A DNA stretch of 64,000 bases from Oscillospiraceae bacterium (GCA_029006135.1 JAQXGE010000033.1:22435-86434); one strand, 5' to 3'; counted from the stretch's first letter, positions 23,529 through 33,035 are shown. A program made the numbers and translations. Notes: generated by a model from the letters alone, not told the origin.

Positions 23529-25538
23529 ATGAAACAAGAAAACCGACAAATTATCAAAGGGCTGCCGCGGCGCATATTGCTGATGCTGCTGGACTGCGGC
23601 CTTATTGTGTTAGGCTACTATCTTGCCATTCTGCTGCGCTTTGACGGAACGGATTCAATCATGCCGGTGCAGCAGCTTCGTGCTGAGGTTATCCGAGCCA
23701 TGGCCCCCATGCTGCCCTATGTGCTGATCATTTATATGGTTGTATTCTGGTTCGGCGGACTGTACGAAATTATGTGGGAATATGCAGGTGTGCGGGATTT
23801 GGCCCGCCTGACCTGCCTGTCGGGGCTGGCGACCGGTTTTATCCTGCTGTTTGACCTGCTGTTCCGCAGCCGCCCGATCAGCGGTACCGTGCTGATTATC
23901 GGCGCGGTGATCAACACGGCGTTCATTGCCGGTGTGCGGTTCTTGTGGAGATTCCTGCGTACGCTCAAGAAAAACCAAAGACGGCACAAAAATGCGGACG
24001 CCCGCAACGCAGCACCGCTGCTCATTGTCGGCGCAGGCAATGCGGGCGCATGGGCGGTCAACCTCTGCAAAAGCAAAAACGCTACGTTTGGCAATCCCGT
24101 TGTAATCGTGGATGACGACCTAACCAAGAAAGGTCTGCGTGTTCAGGGCGTTCCCGTCCGCGGCACCATCTCAGATATTCCTGAACTGGTCCGCAAGTAT
24201 CATATTGTGGAGATTATCATTGCCATTACCTCCCTCAAGGGGGAACGTCTCCAGGAAGTTATCAACCTCTGCAACTCCACCCACTGCCGCGTTCGGATGC
24301 TCTCTGACCCGCAGGCGGTGGATGCCAACGGCAAGCCGATGGTCGCAGGCCTGCGTGAACTCAACACTTCGGACTTTCTCTCCCGCGATGAGATTCAGCT
24401 CAATAATGCCCAGATTTCGGAATATCTTCATGACAAGGTTGTTCTGGTTACGGGCGGCGGCGGTTCAATCGGCAGTGAACTGTGCCGTCAGATTATGCGC
24501 TATCGCCCTCGCCAGCTTCTGATTTTTGATATTTACGAGAACTGCGCCTATGAGTTGGAAGTGGAGCTGCGCAACAAGTATGGCCCCGATGCCCCCATTG
24601 TGACGCTGATTGGCTCCATCCGGGACATCGACCGTCTGAATGAGGTGTTTGAAACCTACCATCCTTCCGTTGTGTTCCACGCCGCTGCCCATAAGCACGT
24701 TCCTCTCATGGAGGTCAGCCCGGCCGAAGCAGTCAAAAACAACGTGTTCGGCACCAAAAACCTGCTGACCAGCGCCGCCAATCATGGTGTGGAACGTTTT
24801 GTCCAGCTTTCCACCGATAAGGCGGTGAATCCCACCAATGTTATGGGATGCACCAAGCGAATATGCGAGATGCTCATCCAGACCTTTGCCCAGAATACCG
24901 ACATGAAGTGCATGGCAGTTCGTTTCGGCAACGTTCTGGGAAGCCACGGCAGTGTAATTCCGCTGTTCGAGGAGCAGATCAAAAATGGCGGCCCTGTTAC
25001 GATTACCCACCCGGATATTGTCCGCTATTTCATGACCATTCCCGAGGCGGCTCAGCTGGTCCTTCAGGCCGGAGGATTGGCCCAGAGCGGCAGCATTTAT
25101 GTGCTGGATATGGGCGAGCCGGTCAAAATTATGGATCTGGCTACCCGCCTGATTCGTTTTTACGGTTATGAACCGGGCGTAAATATGGAGATCAAAATTA
25201 CCGGCCTGCGCCCCGGCGAAAAACTCTATGAGGAACTGATGCTGGACTCCGAGCAGGACAAGATGAGCAAAACGGCGCACGATAAAATCTTTATTGCACC
25301 GCCCATGGATATTGATCTGGCTTCGTTCTATGAAGAGCTGCAAAACCTGCACCACAGTGCTGAACACAACGATGAGGCAGTGGTGAAAAGCCTCCAGCGC
25401 ATTGTCGGAAGCTACCACCCCAATCGTGTGCTCCATGAGGACCACACCGTGAGTGCGGCCCGCGGCAACACCGAGATTTATGAGAAAGCGGAACTGGAAA
25501 AGGCTATGGCAGCTCAGGCGGCTCAAGGCGGACAGTAA
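23529..25538 (+). CDS. Membrane-bound UDP-GlcNAc 4,6-dehydratase family protein (CapD/PglF-like)
   Basis: Long-chain SDR enzyme that begins synthesis of deoxy-amino sugars for surface glycans. About four N-terminal membrane helices (residues 12-135) are followed by a first nucleotide-binding fold with GAGNAGAWAV. The catalytic dehydratase domain starts at TGGGGSIGSELC. In place of the SDR YxxxK there is the family's MxxxK (NVMGCTKR). The 669-aa length is typical of the PglF/CapD form. It stands 24 bases upstream of an initiating sugar transferase, the usual pair for making and loading the first sugar of a lipid-linked glycan. Confidence 0.9.
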   Translation: MKQENRQIIKGLPRRILLMLLDCGLIVLGYYLAILLRFDGTDSIMPVQQLRAEVIRAMAPMLPYVLIIYMVVFWFGGLYEIMWEYAGVRDLARLTCLSGLATGFILLFDLLFRSRPISGTVLIIGAVINTAFIAGVRFLWRFLRTLKKNQRRHKNADARNAAPLLIVGAGNAGAWAVNLCKSKNATFGNPVVIVDDDLTKKGLRVQGVPVRGTISDIPELVRKYHIVEIIIAITSLKGERLQEVINLCNSTHCRVRMLSDPQAVDANGKPMVAGLRELNTSDFLSRDEIQLNNAQISEYLHDKVVLVTGGGGSIGSELCRQIMRYRPRQLLIFDIYENCAYELEVELRNKYGPDAPIVTLIGSIRDIDRLNEVFETYHPSVVFHAAAHKHVPLMEVSPAEAVKNNVFGTKNLLTSAANHGVERFVQLSTDKAVNPTNVMGCTKRICEMLIQTFAQNTDMKCMAVRFGNVLGSHGSVIPLFEEQIKNGGPVTITHPDIVRYFMTIPEAAQLVLQAGGLAQSGSIYVLDMGEPVKIMDLATRLIRFYGYEPGVNMEIKITGLRPGEKLYEELMLDSEQDKMSKTAHDKIFIAPPMDIDLASFYEELQNLHHSAEHNDEAVVKSLQRIVGSYHPNRVLHEDHTVSAARGNTEIYEKAELEKAMAAQAAQGGQ

Positions 25539-25562
25539 AGAGAAAGATGAGGCGATTTGGCT

Positions 25563-26204
25563 ATGTATAAATCTTGTTTTAAGCGGATACTCGACCTGAT
25601 TCTTTCACTGGCGGCCTGCGTGGTGCTGGCTATTCCCATGGCGGTTATCGCCATCTGGATTAAACTGGATTCCCCGGGCCCGGTCTTTTTCAAGCAGCGC
25701 AGAGTCGGTGCGCATAAAGAGCATTTCAACATCCTCAAGTTCCGCACTATGCGGGGGGATACACCCCACGATGTGCCCACCCATCTGCTGAAGGATGCGG
25801 ACAGCTATATTACAAAAAGCGGAGCCTTCTTGCGCCGCACGAGTCTTGATGAGCTGCCGCAGATTTATAACATTGTGGCGGGGCAGATGTCCATCATTGG
25901 CCCCCGGCCGGCATTGTATAACCAGTATGATCTTATTGCGGCCCGCGATAAAGTCCATGCCAATGATATCCGCCCCGGCCTGACCGGCCTTGCGCAGGTC
26001 AACGGACGGGATGAACTTCCCATTGATGTCAAGGCTCGCTATGACGGCGAGTACGCGGCCAATGTGACCTTCTTAAACGATGTCAAAATTTTCTTCCGCA
26101 GCATCGGGTATGTTTTTGCCCGCCGCGGTGTGGTGGAGGGCGGTACTGGAGCACTGGAAGAAAAAAAGTCGCAGCAGGGTGAATCTGGGGCTGAAAATCA
26201 CTGA
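25563..26204 (+). CDS. Initiating sugar-phosphate transferase (bacterial sugar transferase, PglC/WcaJ-like)
   Basis: Monotopic phosphoglycosyl transferase that moves a sugar-1-phosphate onto undecaprenyl phosphate. A hydrophobic re-entrant helix is at residues 8-30. Family blocks are FFKQRRVG, FNILKFRTM, RRTSLDELPQ with the catalytic Asp-Glu, and the closing GLTGLAQVNGR. 213 aa is the short PglC-like form. The track starts at a TTG two codons earlier; the ATG at 25563 has better spacing (ten bases) from GATGAGG. A substrate made by the upstream dehydratase is inferred. The C-terminal 20 aa are charged and low in complexity. Confidence 0.9.
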   Translation: MYKSCFKRILDLILSLAACVVLAIPMAVIAIWIKLDSPGPVFFKQRRVGAHKEHFNILKFRTMRGDTPHDVPTHLLKDADSYITKSGAFLRRTSLDELPQIYNIVAGQMSIIGPRPALYNQYDLIAARDKVHANDIRPGLTGLAQVNGRDELPIDVKARYDGEYAANVTFLNDVKIFFRSIGYVFARRGVVEGGTGALEEKKSQQGESGAENH

Positions 26205-26314
26205 ATTTGCCATCTTCCCGGCAAAATGACGGAAAAAATTTGGCCGGAAACGCACAAATCTTGCTCTGAAAACAAAAATAGCCAATAAAATCTTGGGAAA
26301 TTTGTTGAAATATG

Positions 26315-26343
26315 TTGCAAAAGTCAAGTTGATTGTGTAAAAT
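26315..26343 (+). promoter_or_regulatory. Promoter of the PucR-type regulator
   Basis: TTGCAA and TAAAAT are separated by 17 bases in an AT-rich intergenic region. A leader of about 95 bases follows. Confidence 0.65.
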
Positions 26344-26445
26344 ATACATTAGAGCCCAGTTGATTTGGTTCAAAATCACAGCAATAATTTTTGAAGCAGA
26401 CTGTCAAAATATTGTCAGTCTGCATAAGACAAGGGGAACAGGTTT

Positions 26446-27531
26446 ATGGCGAACAGAGTATTCCAGAACGTAGTCTACCAGATGAAGGATGCAATCGACC
26501 GCGTGGTTGGCGTGGTGGACGAAACGGGCTCTGTCATTGCGTGTTCGGAGCTTGGTCAGATTGGCGAGATGCGGGACGGCTTTGCCGTGGCTCGCCTGAC
26601 GGCAGGGGACGCCTTCACAAAGGACGGATATTCTTACCACCAGTTCTCCAATGCCAAGCATAATGACTATGCAGTCTTTGTGGAAGGGGATGACACCACC
26701 GCCGGCCAATTCGCTTCGGTGCTGTCCATCAGCCTGCAGAGCATCAAGCAGTATCACGATGAAAAGTTCGATAAAACCAACTTCATCAAGAACGTGGTGC
26801 TCGACAATATCCTTCCCGGCGACATTTACGCCAAGGCACGGGAACTGCACTTTGTTTCGGACGTGCAGCGCGTGGTTTTGCTCATCCGCGTCACATCCGG
26901 CAACGATATTTCTGCCTATGATGTTGTGAGCAGTCTTTTCCCGGACAAGCAGAAGGACTTTGTCTTTAATATCAGTGAGACGGATACGGTCCTTGTCAAA
27001 GAAATCAAGCCGGACAACAATACCCGCGATATGGAAAAACTCGCGGCTTCCATTGTTGACACGCTTCAGGGTGAGCATTACATTAAAGCTGTGGTGGGCA
27101 TCGGTACCCCCATCAGCAACATTAAAGATTTGGCATCTTCTTTCAAGGAAGCACAGATTGCCATGGAAGTCGGCAAGGTCTTTGATACCGAGAAGCAGGT
27201 CATCAGCTATGACCATCTGGGCATTGCCCGCCTGATTTATCAGCTTCCCACTACGCTGTGCGAGGCCTTCCTGCGGGAAGTTTTCAAACAGGACAGCATT
27301 GATTCTCTTGACTCTGAGACGCTGTTCACTATCCAGCGCTTCTTTGAAAATAACCTCAACGTTTCCGAGACAAGCCGCGGACTGTTCGTTCACCGCAACA
27401 CGCTTGTCTATCGTCTGGAAAAGATCAAAAAACTTACGGGTCTTGACCTTCGCAAGTTTGATGATGCCATTGTGTTCAAGGTGGCCCTGATGGTAAAGAA
27501 GTATCTTGCCTCCGACCCCGCTAAGTACTGA
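26446..27531 (+). CDS. PucR/CdaR family transcriptional regulator
   Basis: 361 aa. The C-terminal PucR-type helix-turn-helix is clear: FFENNLNVSETSRGLFVHRNTLVYRLEKIKKLTG followed by DLRKFDDAIVFKVAL. The middle (about residues 130-260) resembles the GGDEF-like CdaR domain, and the N-terminal 120 residues look like a sugar-diacid or PAS-like sensor. Members control purine or sugar-acid catabolism or, in Clostridia, unknown functions. No target operon is adjacent and the gene is transcribed alone. AAGGGGAA precedes the ATG. Confidence 0.85.
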   Translation: MANRVFQNVVYQMKDAIDRVVGVVDETGSVIACSELGQIGEMRDGFAVARLTAGDAFTKDGYSYHQFSNAKHNDYAVFVEGDDTTAGQFASVLSISLQSIKQYHDEKFDKTNFIKNVVLDNILPGDIYAKARELHFVSDVQRVVLLIRVTSGNDISAYDVVSSLFPDKQKDFVFNISETDTVLVKEIKPDNNTRDMEKLAASIVDTLQGEHYIKAVVGIGTPISNIKDLASSFKEAQIAMEVGKVFDTEKQVISYDHLGIARLIYQLPTTLCEAFLREVFKQDSIDSLDSETLFTIQRFFENNLNVSETSRGLFVHRNTLVYRLEKIKKLTGLDLRKFDDAIVFKVALMVKKYLASDPAKY

Positions 27532-27546
27532 TTTCAGTTATATCTG

Positions 27547-27580
27547 CGCCCGCAGCCCGGAAAATGGCTGCGGGCGTTTT
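27547..27580 (+). terminator. Intrinsic terminator after the PucR gene
   Basis: CGCCCGCAGCC pairs perfectly with GGCTGCGGGCG across eight bases, followed by TTTT. Confidence 0.85.
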
Positions 27581-27678
27581 GCACATCAAAATTTTACAAA
27601 GTTTCCATAATCCGCCGCAGTAAGCGAAAAATGACGTAAGAAAGCTGATTTTCCCCGCTGACGTCTGCTACGCAAACC

Positions 27679-27707
27679 TTGACGTCAGAACTTTTCCATG
27701 GTAAATT
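27679..27707 (+). promoter_or_regulatory. Promoter of the ftsEX operon
   Basis: TTGACG and TAAATT are 17 bases apart. The -35 lies inside the palindrome TGACGTCA, and a second TGACGTC occurs 22 bases earlier, which may be a regulator site. Confidence 0.6.
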
Positions 27708-27782
27708 AGTATATGTATTGTTCTGCCCCGGGAGAAGTGTACCCGTTCGGCAGGGAAGTGTTTCGTGCAAGGAGCCAAATCC

Positions 27783-28538
27783 ATGATTGATTTTGAACAC
27801 GTCACCAAGATTTATGAGACCCAGAACGATGAAAATGTCGCGCTGGAAGATGTCAATATTCACATTGATGAGGGGGAATTTGTCTTTATCCTGGGCCATT
27901 CCGGCGCAGGCAAATCTACATTCCTCAAGCTGATCCAGATGGAAGAAAAGCCCACAGAGGGCCGTATCCTTCTCAACGGTCAGGACCTGACCCGCATCAA
28001 ACGCCGCAAGGTGCCCTACCTGCGCCGCCAGATGGGTGTGGTGTTTCAGGACTTCCGCCTGATTCCTACCATGACGGTTTACGAGAATGTGGCTTTTGCC
28101 ATGCGTGTGACCAACATCAACAATAAAACCATCAAGAACCGTGTCCCGTATGCTCTGAGCCTCGTGGGGCTTGAGGACAAGATGGACCGTCTGCCGGAGG
28201 AACTGTCCGGCGGCGAGCAGCAGCGTGTGGCGGTTGCCCGCGCTCTGGCGCACGGTCCAAAGATGATTATTGCGGATGAGCCGACCGGCAACATTGACCC
28301 CGAACTGAGCATGGATATCATGCAGCTCTTTGAGGCAATCAATAAGGTGCACATCACGGTGGTTGTGGTGACCCATGAGCACGAGCTGGTCAATCAGCTT
28401 GCGCCCAAAAACAACAACCGTGTTATCACGCTCGAGCACGGTCATGTGGCATCCGATACCGCCCACCCCGAGGTCGCTCAGGAATATGAAGAGTGGCTGG
28501 CCGGCCGGACGGAAGATCTCGCGTACACGGAAGAATAA
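27783..28538 (+). CDS. ftsE: Cell division ATP-binding protein FtsE
   Basis: Type VII ABC ATPase that drives FtsX to activate a peptidoglycan hydrolase at the septum. Walker [10 protein letters not shown], signature LSGGEQQR, Walker [13 protein letters not shown] and the switch His in VTHEHEL are intact. 251 aa, slightly longer than E. coli FtsE through a C-terminal extension ([14 protein letters not shown]). The track starts six codons earlier at a GTG; AAGGAG eight bases before the ATG at 27783 decides the start. It is followed after 12 bases by ftsX and then by an EnvC-like hydrolase gene. Confidence 0.96.
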   Translation: MIDFEHVTKIYETQNDENVALEDVNIHIDEGEFVFILGHSGAGKSTFLKLIQMEEKPTEGRILLNGQDLTRIKRRKVPYLRRQMGVVFQDFRLIPTMTVYENVAFAMRVTNINNKTIKNRVPYALSLVGLEDKMDRLPEELSGGEQQRVAVARALAHGPKMIIADEPTGNIDPELSMDIMQLFEAINKVHITVVVVTHEHELVNQLAPKNNNRVITLEHGHVASDTAHPEVAQEYEEWLAGRTEDLAYTEE

Positions 28539-28550
28539 GGGGAAGGGAAA

Positions 28551-29456
28551 ATGCGCTTTTCAAGTTTTACCTATCTGGTTGGCCAGGGCCTGCATAACCT
28601 GCGTGCCAACAAAATGATGACCTTTGCCTCTATGGGTGTCCTGACGGTCTGCATGGTTCTGGTGGGCGCGGCGTTTATGTTCGGCGCCAATGTCAGTGCT
28701 ATGGTGGACTATATCGGCGAACAGAACCAGACGGTCGCCTTTATGGATAAGGGCTTGAGCGAGGAGGATTTCTCCGCCGCAGATGCCGCAATCCGCAGCA
28801 TCCCTCATGTGGCTGCGGTGGAATATATCTCGGAGGATGAGATGCTCGCTCAGTACAGTGAGAAGCTCTCCGGCTACACCAATCTTCAGGAAATGTTCCA
28901 GAATGACAATCCGCTTCATGCGAACTATGTTGTCCGTGCGGATGATGCTGCCAATATTGGTTCTATTGCGGCGGCACTTGAACAGGTCCCCGGCGTTATC
29001 CGGGTCAACTCCGTCACGGATGTGTCAGATTTGTTTGTCTCACTGCGCCGCGCGGTCAACTATATCTGCTATGGTCTGGTGGCCGTGCTTGCCCTCGTGA
29101 GCGTGGTCGTCATCAGCAATACCATCAAAATCACGGTCTTTAACCGCCGCAAGGAAATCGGAATTATGAAACTGGTGGGCGCAACCAACAGCTTTATTCG
29201 ATTCCCGTTCTTCGTGGAGGGCGTTACCTCCGGCCTTGTCTCGGCAGCCGTGGCCTCCGGGGTTGTGTGCGGGGCGTATTATGCACTCTGCCGCTGGTAT
29301 GCGCAGAATCCCTCCAGCCTTTCCATGCTTCTTGGCGGCACGCTGGTGCCGCTTGAAAACCTGTGGTATTACATTGTCATCGGCTTTGCGCTGTTTGGCT
29401 TTGTTCTGTGCGGCATTGGCACTGCAACGAGCATCCGCAAGCATTTGAAGGTCTGA
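28551..29456 (+). CDS. ftsX: Cell division protein FtsX
   Basis: Membrane partner of FtsE, 301 aa, with four helices: one near residues 22-45 and three in the C-terminal half (about 165-295). The large extracellular loop (about 48-160) would contact the hydrolase. The short cytoplasmic N-terminus and the VVISNTIKITVFNRRKEIGIMKLVGATN block are family hallmarks. It is translated with ftsE from an adjacent ribosome site (AAGGGAAA). Confidence 0.95.
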   Translation: MRFSSFTYLVGQGLHNLRANKMMTFASMGVLTVCMVLVGAAFMFGANVSAMVDYIGEQNQTVAFMDKGLSEEDFSAADAAIRSIPHVAAVEYISEDEMLAQYSEKLSGYTNLQEMFQNDNPLHANYVVRADDAANIGSIAAALEQVPGVIRVNSVTDVSDLFVSLRRAVNYICYGLVAVLALVSVVVISNTIKITVFNRRKEIGIMKLVGATNSFIRFPFFVEGVTSGLVSAAVASGVVCGAYYALCRWYAQNPSSLSMLLGGTLVPLENLWYYIVIGFALFGFVLCGIGTATSIRKHLKV

Positions 29457-29486
29457 ACCGGACATACAAATGGAAGGAAACAGGAA

Positions 29487-30719
29487 ATGACATACGCATC
29501 ACGATGCAATATCCGCCGTATTCTTTCACTTCTGATGGCACTGGCGGCAGCGGCGGCGCTGGTTTTCAGCAGCGCCACGCCCGTTTATGCTGACAGTAAA
29601 CAGCAGCAGCTTGAAGCCCAAAAAACACAGGCCCAGAAAGAACTGGATGCCATCCGCCAGCAGATCAAGGCCAATGAGAGCGATCTGGAGGCGGCCGAGG
29701 CTCAGAAAGACCTGTACGCAAAGGAACAGTCGGCCATTAAGGTCCAAATCAACGCCCTCAATAGCCAGATTGAGGATCTTGAGATCCAGATTGCGGACAA
29801 AGAGCAGGAGATTACCGATAAACAGGCGGAAATCGAACAAAAACAGCAGGAATACGATACCCGCTGGGAAGAATATAAAGAGCAGCTCTTTTCCATGCAG
29901 ACGCTGGACCAGGGCGGAGCGATTGCGCTGCTTTCCACAGCACAGAACCTCTATCAGCTGCTGACGTTTGACCAGGTGCTGCAGGATATCTCCGATGCCA
30001 ACACTCATGCCTGTGAAGACCTCGAAAATCAGGGCAACGCCCTCAAAGAGGAACGCGCGCAGCTTGAGCAGGCAAAAGCCGAACTTGAGGATCAGGAAGC
30101 CCAGCTTCAAAGTCAGCGCACCCAGCTTGACGGCAAGGTAGACGAACTGGCTAAAAATATTCAGGCGCAGGACTCCAGCATCTCTGCCGCGGAGGCGAAA
30201 GCTGAGGCTCTCTCGGCGGCCGAGACCGAGGCGCGCGCCAAGTTTAACAAAGCTGCGGATGAGTTGGACTCTTACCTCAAATCTATCATTGAGCAGACCA
30301 AGAACAACTATGCCAACGCGCCCATCAGCTGCTCACTGGACTTTATCTGCCCGCTGCCAAGCTATAAGTATATTTCCTGCTATTATGGCGATGGCGGACA
30401 TAAGGGCGCGGACTTTGCGGCGCCCGGCGGCACGCCCATCTATGCGGTGGCCAGCGGCGTTGTGACGGTTGCCGCCAGTCATTACAGCTACGGAAACTAT
30501 GTCATGGTCTATCATGGCACCGATGACAATGGCAACTCCTACGCGACCCTTTATGCCCATATGAACAGCTGGCCGCCGGTCAGCGTCGGGCAGTCTGTCA
30601 CCAAAGGGCAGGTTATCGGCTATGTGGGCTCGACCGGCAATTCGACGGGCAATCACCTGCATCTTGAACTGCGCGTCAATGGCGCGCGCACCAATCCGCT
30701 TTCCTATATCCCGCATTGA
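29487..30719 (+). CDS. EnvC/CwlO-like murein hydrolase or activator with coiled coil and M23 domain
   Basis: 410 aa. The signal peptide ends near residue 35 (PVYA/DS), and a coiled coil rich in Gln/Glu/Lys covers about residues 37-265. A LytM/M23 domain follows (about 295-405) with HKGADFAAPGGTP and HLHLEL, so the zinc ligands His, Asp and His are present and the protein may be an active endopeptidase rather than only an activator. FtsEX regulates coiled-coil hydrolases by contact (EnvC in E. coli, CwlO in Bacillus, PcsB in streptococci). Its position directly after ftsX makes it the expected partner. Confidence 0.9.
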   Translation: MTYASRCNIRRILSLLMALAAAAALVFSSATPVYADSKQQQLEAQKTQAQKELDAIRQQIKANESDLEAAEAQKDLYAKEQSAIKVQINALNSQIEDLEIQIADKEQEITDKQAEIEQKQQEYDTRWEEYKEQLFSMQTLDQGGAIALLSTAQNLYQLLTFDQVLQDISDANTHACEDLENQGNALKEERAQLEQAKAELEDQEAQLQSQRTQLDGKVDELAKNIQAQDSSISAAEAKAEALSAAETEARAKFNKAADELDSYLKSIIEQTKNNYANAPISCSLDFICPLPSYKYISCYYGDGGHKGADFAAPGGTPIYAVASGVVTVAASHYSYGNYVMVYHGTDDNGNSYATLYAHMNSWPPVSVGQSVTKGQVIGYVGSTGNSTGNHLHLELRVNGARTNPLSYIPH

Positions 30720-30737
30720 TTTTAAGGAGGCTTTACC

Positions 30738-30842
30738 TTGAATCCCAGAAAACATAAAACGATGGTCCGTGTTGTCTGTCTGATTATTGCTGCGCTGATG
30801 GTTGTCACGCTTGCAGCGTCCACCATCCTCGCATTTATCTGA
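30738..30842 (+). CDS. Small single-helix membrane protein (34 aa), absent from the ORF track
   Basis: A TTG start lies seven bases after a perfect AAGGAGG and opens 34 codons: a basic head MNPRKHKTMVR and then one hydrophobic helix of about 22 residues ending in LAFI and a stop. The strong ribosome site, basic-in topology and tight fit between the M23 gene (18 bases) and the S41 gene (47 bases) make it a real gene. Function unknown; a regulator or chaperone of the neighbouring envelope enzymes is a guess. Confidence 0.7.
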   Translation: MNPRKHKTMVRVVCLIIAALMVVTLAASTILAFI

Positions 30843-30889
30843 TTCGCAAACAACGGATTCCACATTTCCCGCAAGGAGCAGTCGTTTAT

Positions 30890-32104
30890 ATGAGCAAAAA
30901 AATCAGTCTGGGTGTGGCCGCCTCGGTCACGCTCATTGCTATGGCGGTAACTTTTTCCGTCACCATGACCGTTTCAATGAATATGTTTAATAATACGGTC
31001 ACCAGCGTTAAAAACAAGGAACGAATGTACAATAAGCTGTCCGAGGTGGATCGCTACGTCCGCGCTAATGAATACGCCGACATCAATGAGGATACCCTCA
31101 ACGATACCATTGCATCCGGTTATATGCTTGGCATCAATGACCGCTATGCACGATACTATTCCGCTAAAGCCTATACGGAACGCATGGGACTTGCAAATGG
31201 CAGTCTCATGGGAATTGGTGCGTCTGTTGTCAAGGATTCTTCCTCCGGCTACGGCCGCATTATTCGTGTCTACAACAATACGCCCGCAGCGGAAGTTGGC
31301 CTTCAGACCGGTGGATTCATCACAGCCATCGGGGAGACCAGTACCCGCAGCATGAGCGATACTTCCGCCATCACCTCCGCCCTTGTGGGGGAGGAGGGAA
31401 GCACGGTTACCATCAAATATCTGACGCCTGACCGTCAGGAAGAAACCCTCGAGCTGACCCACGCCAACTATACGACGCCGAGCATCAGCACGGTCACAAT
31501 GCTGAATGGGAACGTGGGCTATCTGAGGATTGATGCTTTTACAAGCACAACAGCGGTGGAATTCCGTAATGCGGCGAATAACCTGACTAATCAGGGCGCG
31601 GCTGCCATGATTTTTGACCTGCGTGACAACACCGGTGAAAATCTCAATGCTGCTCTTGTGGCGGCAGATTACTGTGTGCCTTCCGGATTGATGGCACAGA
31701 GCCAGGCAAAAGATGGGACCCTGACCGATCTGCGTGTCTCGGACGATGATGAACTGACAATCCCCATGGTGTGCCTTGTCAACGGAAATACGGCAGGCGG
31801 CGCAGAACTTTTTGCGAACGCACTTCGCAAGATGGGCGGTGCAACCATTGTGGGAACGACCACGGCCGGCAAAGGCGTTCTGCTTTCTGACCCGCAGAGC
31901 CTCTCGGACGGCAGCGCTGTCGTTATCACGGTTGGAATGCTGCTTGACAATGAAGGCCAGAGCTGGAACGGTACCGGCCTGACTCCGGATATTGATGCCT
32001 CGCTCACCACGGATGAACAGAGCAGCTACTATGACTTTACCCCTGACAATGACCCGCAGATTAGCAAGGCGCTTGCCGCGCTCTCGAACGTCATGACACA
32101 GTAA
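30890..32104 (+). CDS. S41 (CtpA-like) peptidase-family protein lacking the catalytic serine
   Basis: 404 aa. A signal anchor (about 8-32), PDZ domain (about 100-190) and S41 core (200-370) are in the CtpA order. The nucleophile loop, normally VNxxSASASE, reads VNGNTAGGAE, putting Gly303 where the catalytic Ser should be. The general-base Lys is kept (Lys328 in TTAGKGV), but the DLRxNPGG block is altered to DLRDNTGENL. It may be a pseudopeptidase, perhaps a PDZ scaffold, in the ftsEX-M23 operon. A neighbouring residue acting as nucleophile cannot be excluded from sequence alone. Confidence 0.85.
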   Translation: MSKKISLGVAASVTLIAMAVTFSVTMTVSMNMFNNTVTSVKNKERMYNKLSEVDRYVRANEYADINEDTLNDTIASGYMLGINDRYARYYSAKAYTERMGLANGSLMGIGASVVKDSSSGYGRIIRVYNNTPAAEVGLQTGGFITAIGETSTRSMSDTSAITSALVGEEGSTVTIKYLTPDRQEETLELTHANYTTPSISTVTMLNGNVGYLRIDAFTSTTAVEFRNAANNLTNQGAAAMIFDLRDNTGENLNAALVAADYCVPSGLMAQSQAKDGTLTDLRVSDDDELTIPMVCLVNGNTAGGAELFANALRKMGGATIVGTTTAGKGVLLSDPQSLSDGSAVVITVGMLLDNEGQSWNGTGLTPDIDASLTTDEQSSYYDFTPDNDPQISKALAALSNVMTQ

Positions 32105-32129
32105 AAACATTTGCAAAGGAGCCTCCCGT

Positions 32130-32999
32130 ATGCCCAACCTGACTGACCTTTCAACCATCCGCGACCTTTGTGCACGGTATGACTTTGCGCTTTCCAAGGG
32201 ATTTGGGCAGAACTTTATTGTCAACCCAGGTATCTGCCCCCGCATAGCGGAGGCTTCCGGCATTGGCCCCGGCTGGGGTGCATTGGAGGTTGGCCCGGGC
32301 ATCGGCGTTCTTACCGAACAGCTTTGCCAGCGGGCGGACAAGGTCGTTTCTATTGAGGTAGACAAGCGCCTTCCTGCATTGCTTGAGGAGACAATGGCGG
32401 GATATGACAATTTTAAGCTGATCCTCGGCGATGTGCTCAAGGTGGATTTGCGCACAATTCTGCGCGAGGAATTTGGCGATCGCCCCGTTGCGGTCTGTGC
32501 GAACCTGCCTTATTACATCACAAGCCCAATCTTGATGCGCCTGCTCGAAGAACGCCTCCCCATCCGCAGCATCACTGTTATGGTTCAAAAGGAAGCTGCT
32601 CAGCGTCTGTGCGCTGCCCCCGGCACAAGGGAAGCGGGCGCCATCAGCTATGCGGTGGCTTACTATGCCTCGGCCAGTCAGCTGTTTACGGTCCAGCCCG
32701 GCAGCTTTTATCCGGCTCCCAAGGTGACCAGTGCCGTCATCCGACTGGACATTCATGATACGTCTCCGGTTACCCCGGCTAACGGGGATGAGGCGGGGTT
32801 GTTCCGCCTTATCCGTGCCGCGTTTTCTCAGCGGCGCAAAACCGCCGCCAACGCGGTGGCCAATGGGCTTGGCTTGCCGAAGGCAAAGGTCCTTGCCGCA
32901 CTGGAAGCTGCGGGCCTTGATGTTCGTGTGCGGCCCGAACAGCTCACGCTCGAGGAGTATTGCGCCTTTCAGGCTGCGCTTGCCGCTGAGATGGATTGA
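32130..32999 (+). CDS. rsmA: 16S rRNA dimethyladenosine transferase
   Basis: KsgA/RsmA methylates two adjacent adenines (A1518 and A1519 in E. coli numbering) near the 3' end of 16S rRNA during 30S maturation, using SAM. 289 aa with the entry motif GFGQNFIVN, SAM motif I EVGPGIGVLTEQL, motif II ending in EVD, and the catalytic NLPYYITSPI. The C-terminal helical domain is complete. GGAG precedes the ATG. The gene's stop codon overlaps the -35 box of the downstream tRNA promoter. Confidence 0.96.
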   Translation: MPNLTDLSTIRDLCARYDFALSKGFGQNFIVNPGICPRIAEASGIGPGWGALEVGPGIGVLTEQLCQRADKVVSIEVDKRLPALLEETMAGYDNFKLILGDVLKVDLRTILREEFGDRPVAVCANLPYYITSPILMRLLEERLPIRSITVMVQKEAAQRLCAAPGTREAGAISYAVAYYASASQLFTVQPGSFYPAPKVTSAVIRLDIHDTSPVTPANGDEAGLFRLIRAAFSQRRKTAANAVANGLGLPKAKVLAALEAAGLDVRVRPEQLTLEEYCAFQAALAAEMD

Positions 33000-33024
33000 C
33001 AATTTGTTTATACTGTGCTACAAT
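32996..33024 (+). promoter_or_regulatory. Promoter of tRNA-Thr
   Basis: TTGACA and TACAAT are 17 bases apart. The TTGACA includes the TGA stop of rsmA. The start site falls a few bases before the mature tRNA. Confidence 0.8.
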
Positions 33025-33035
33025 AGATAAGTAGC

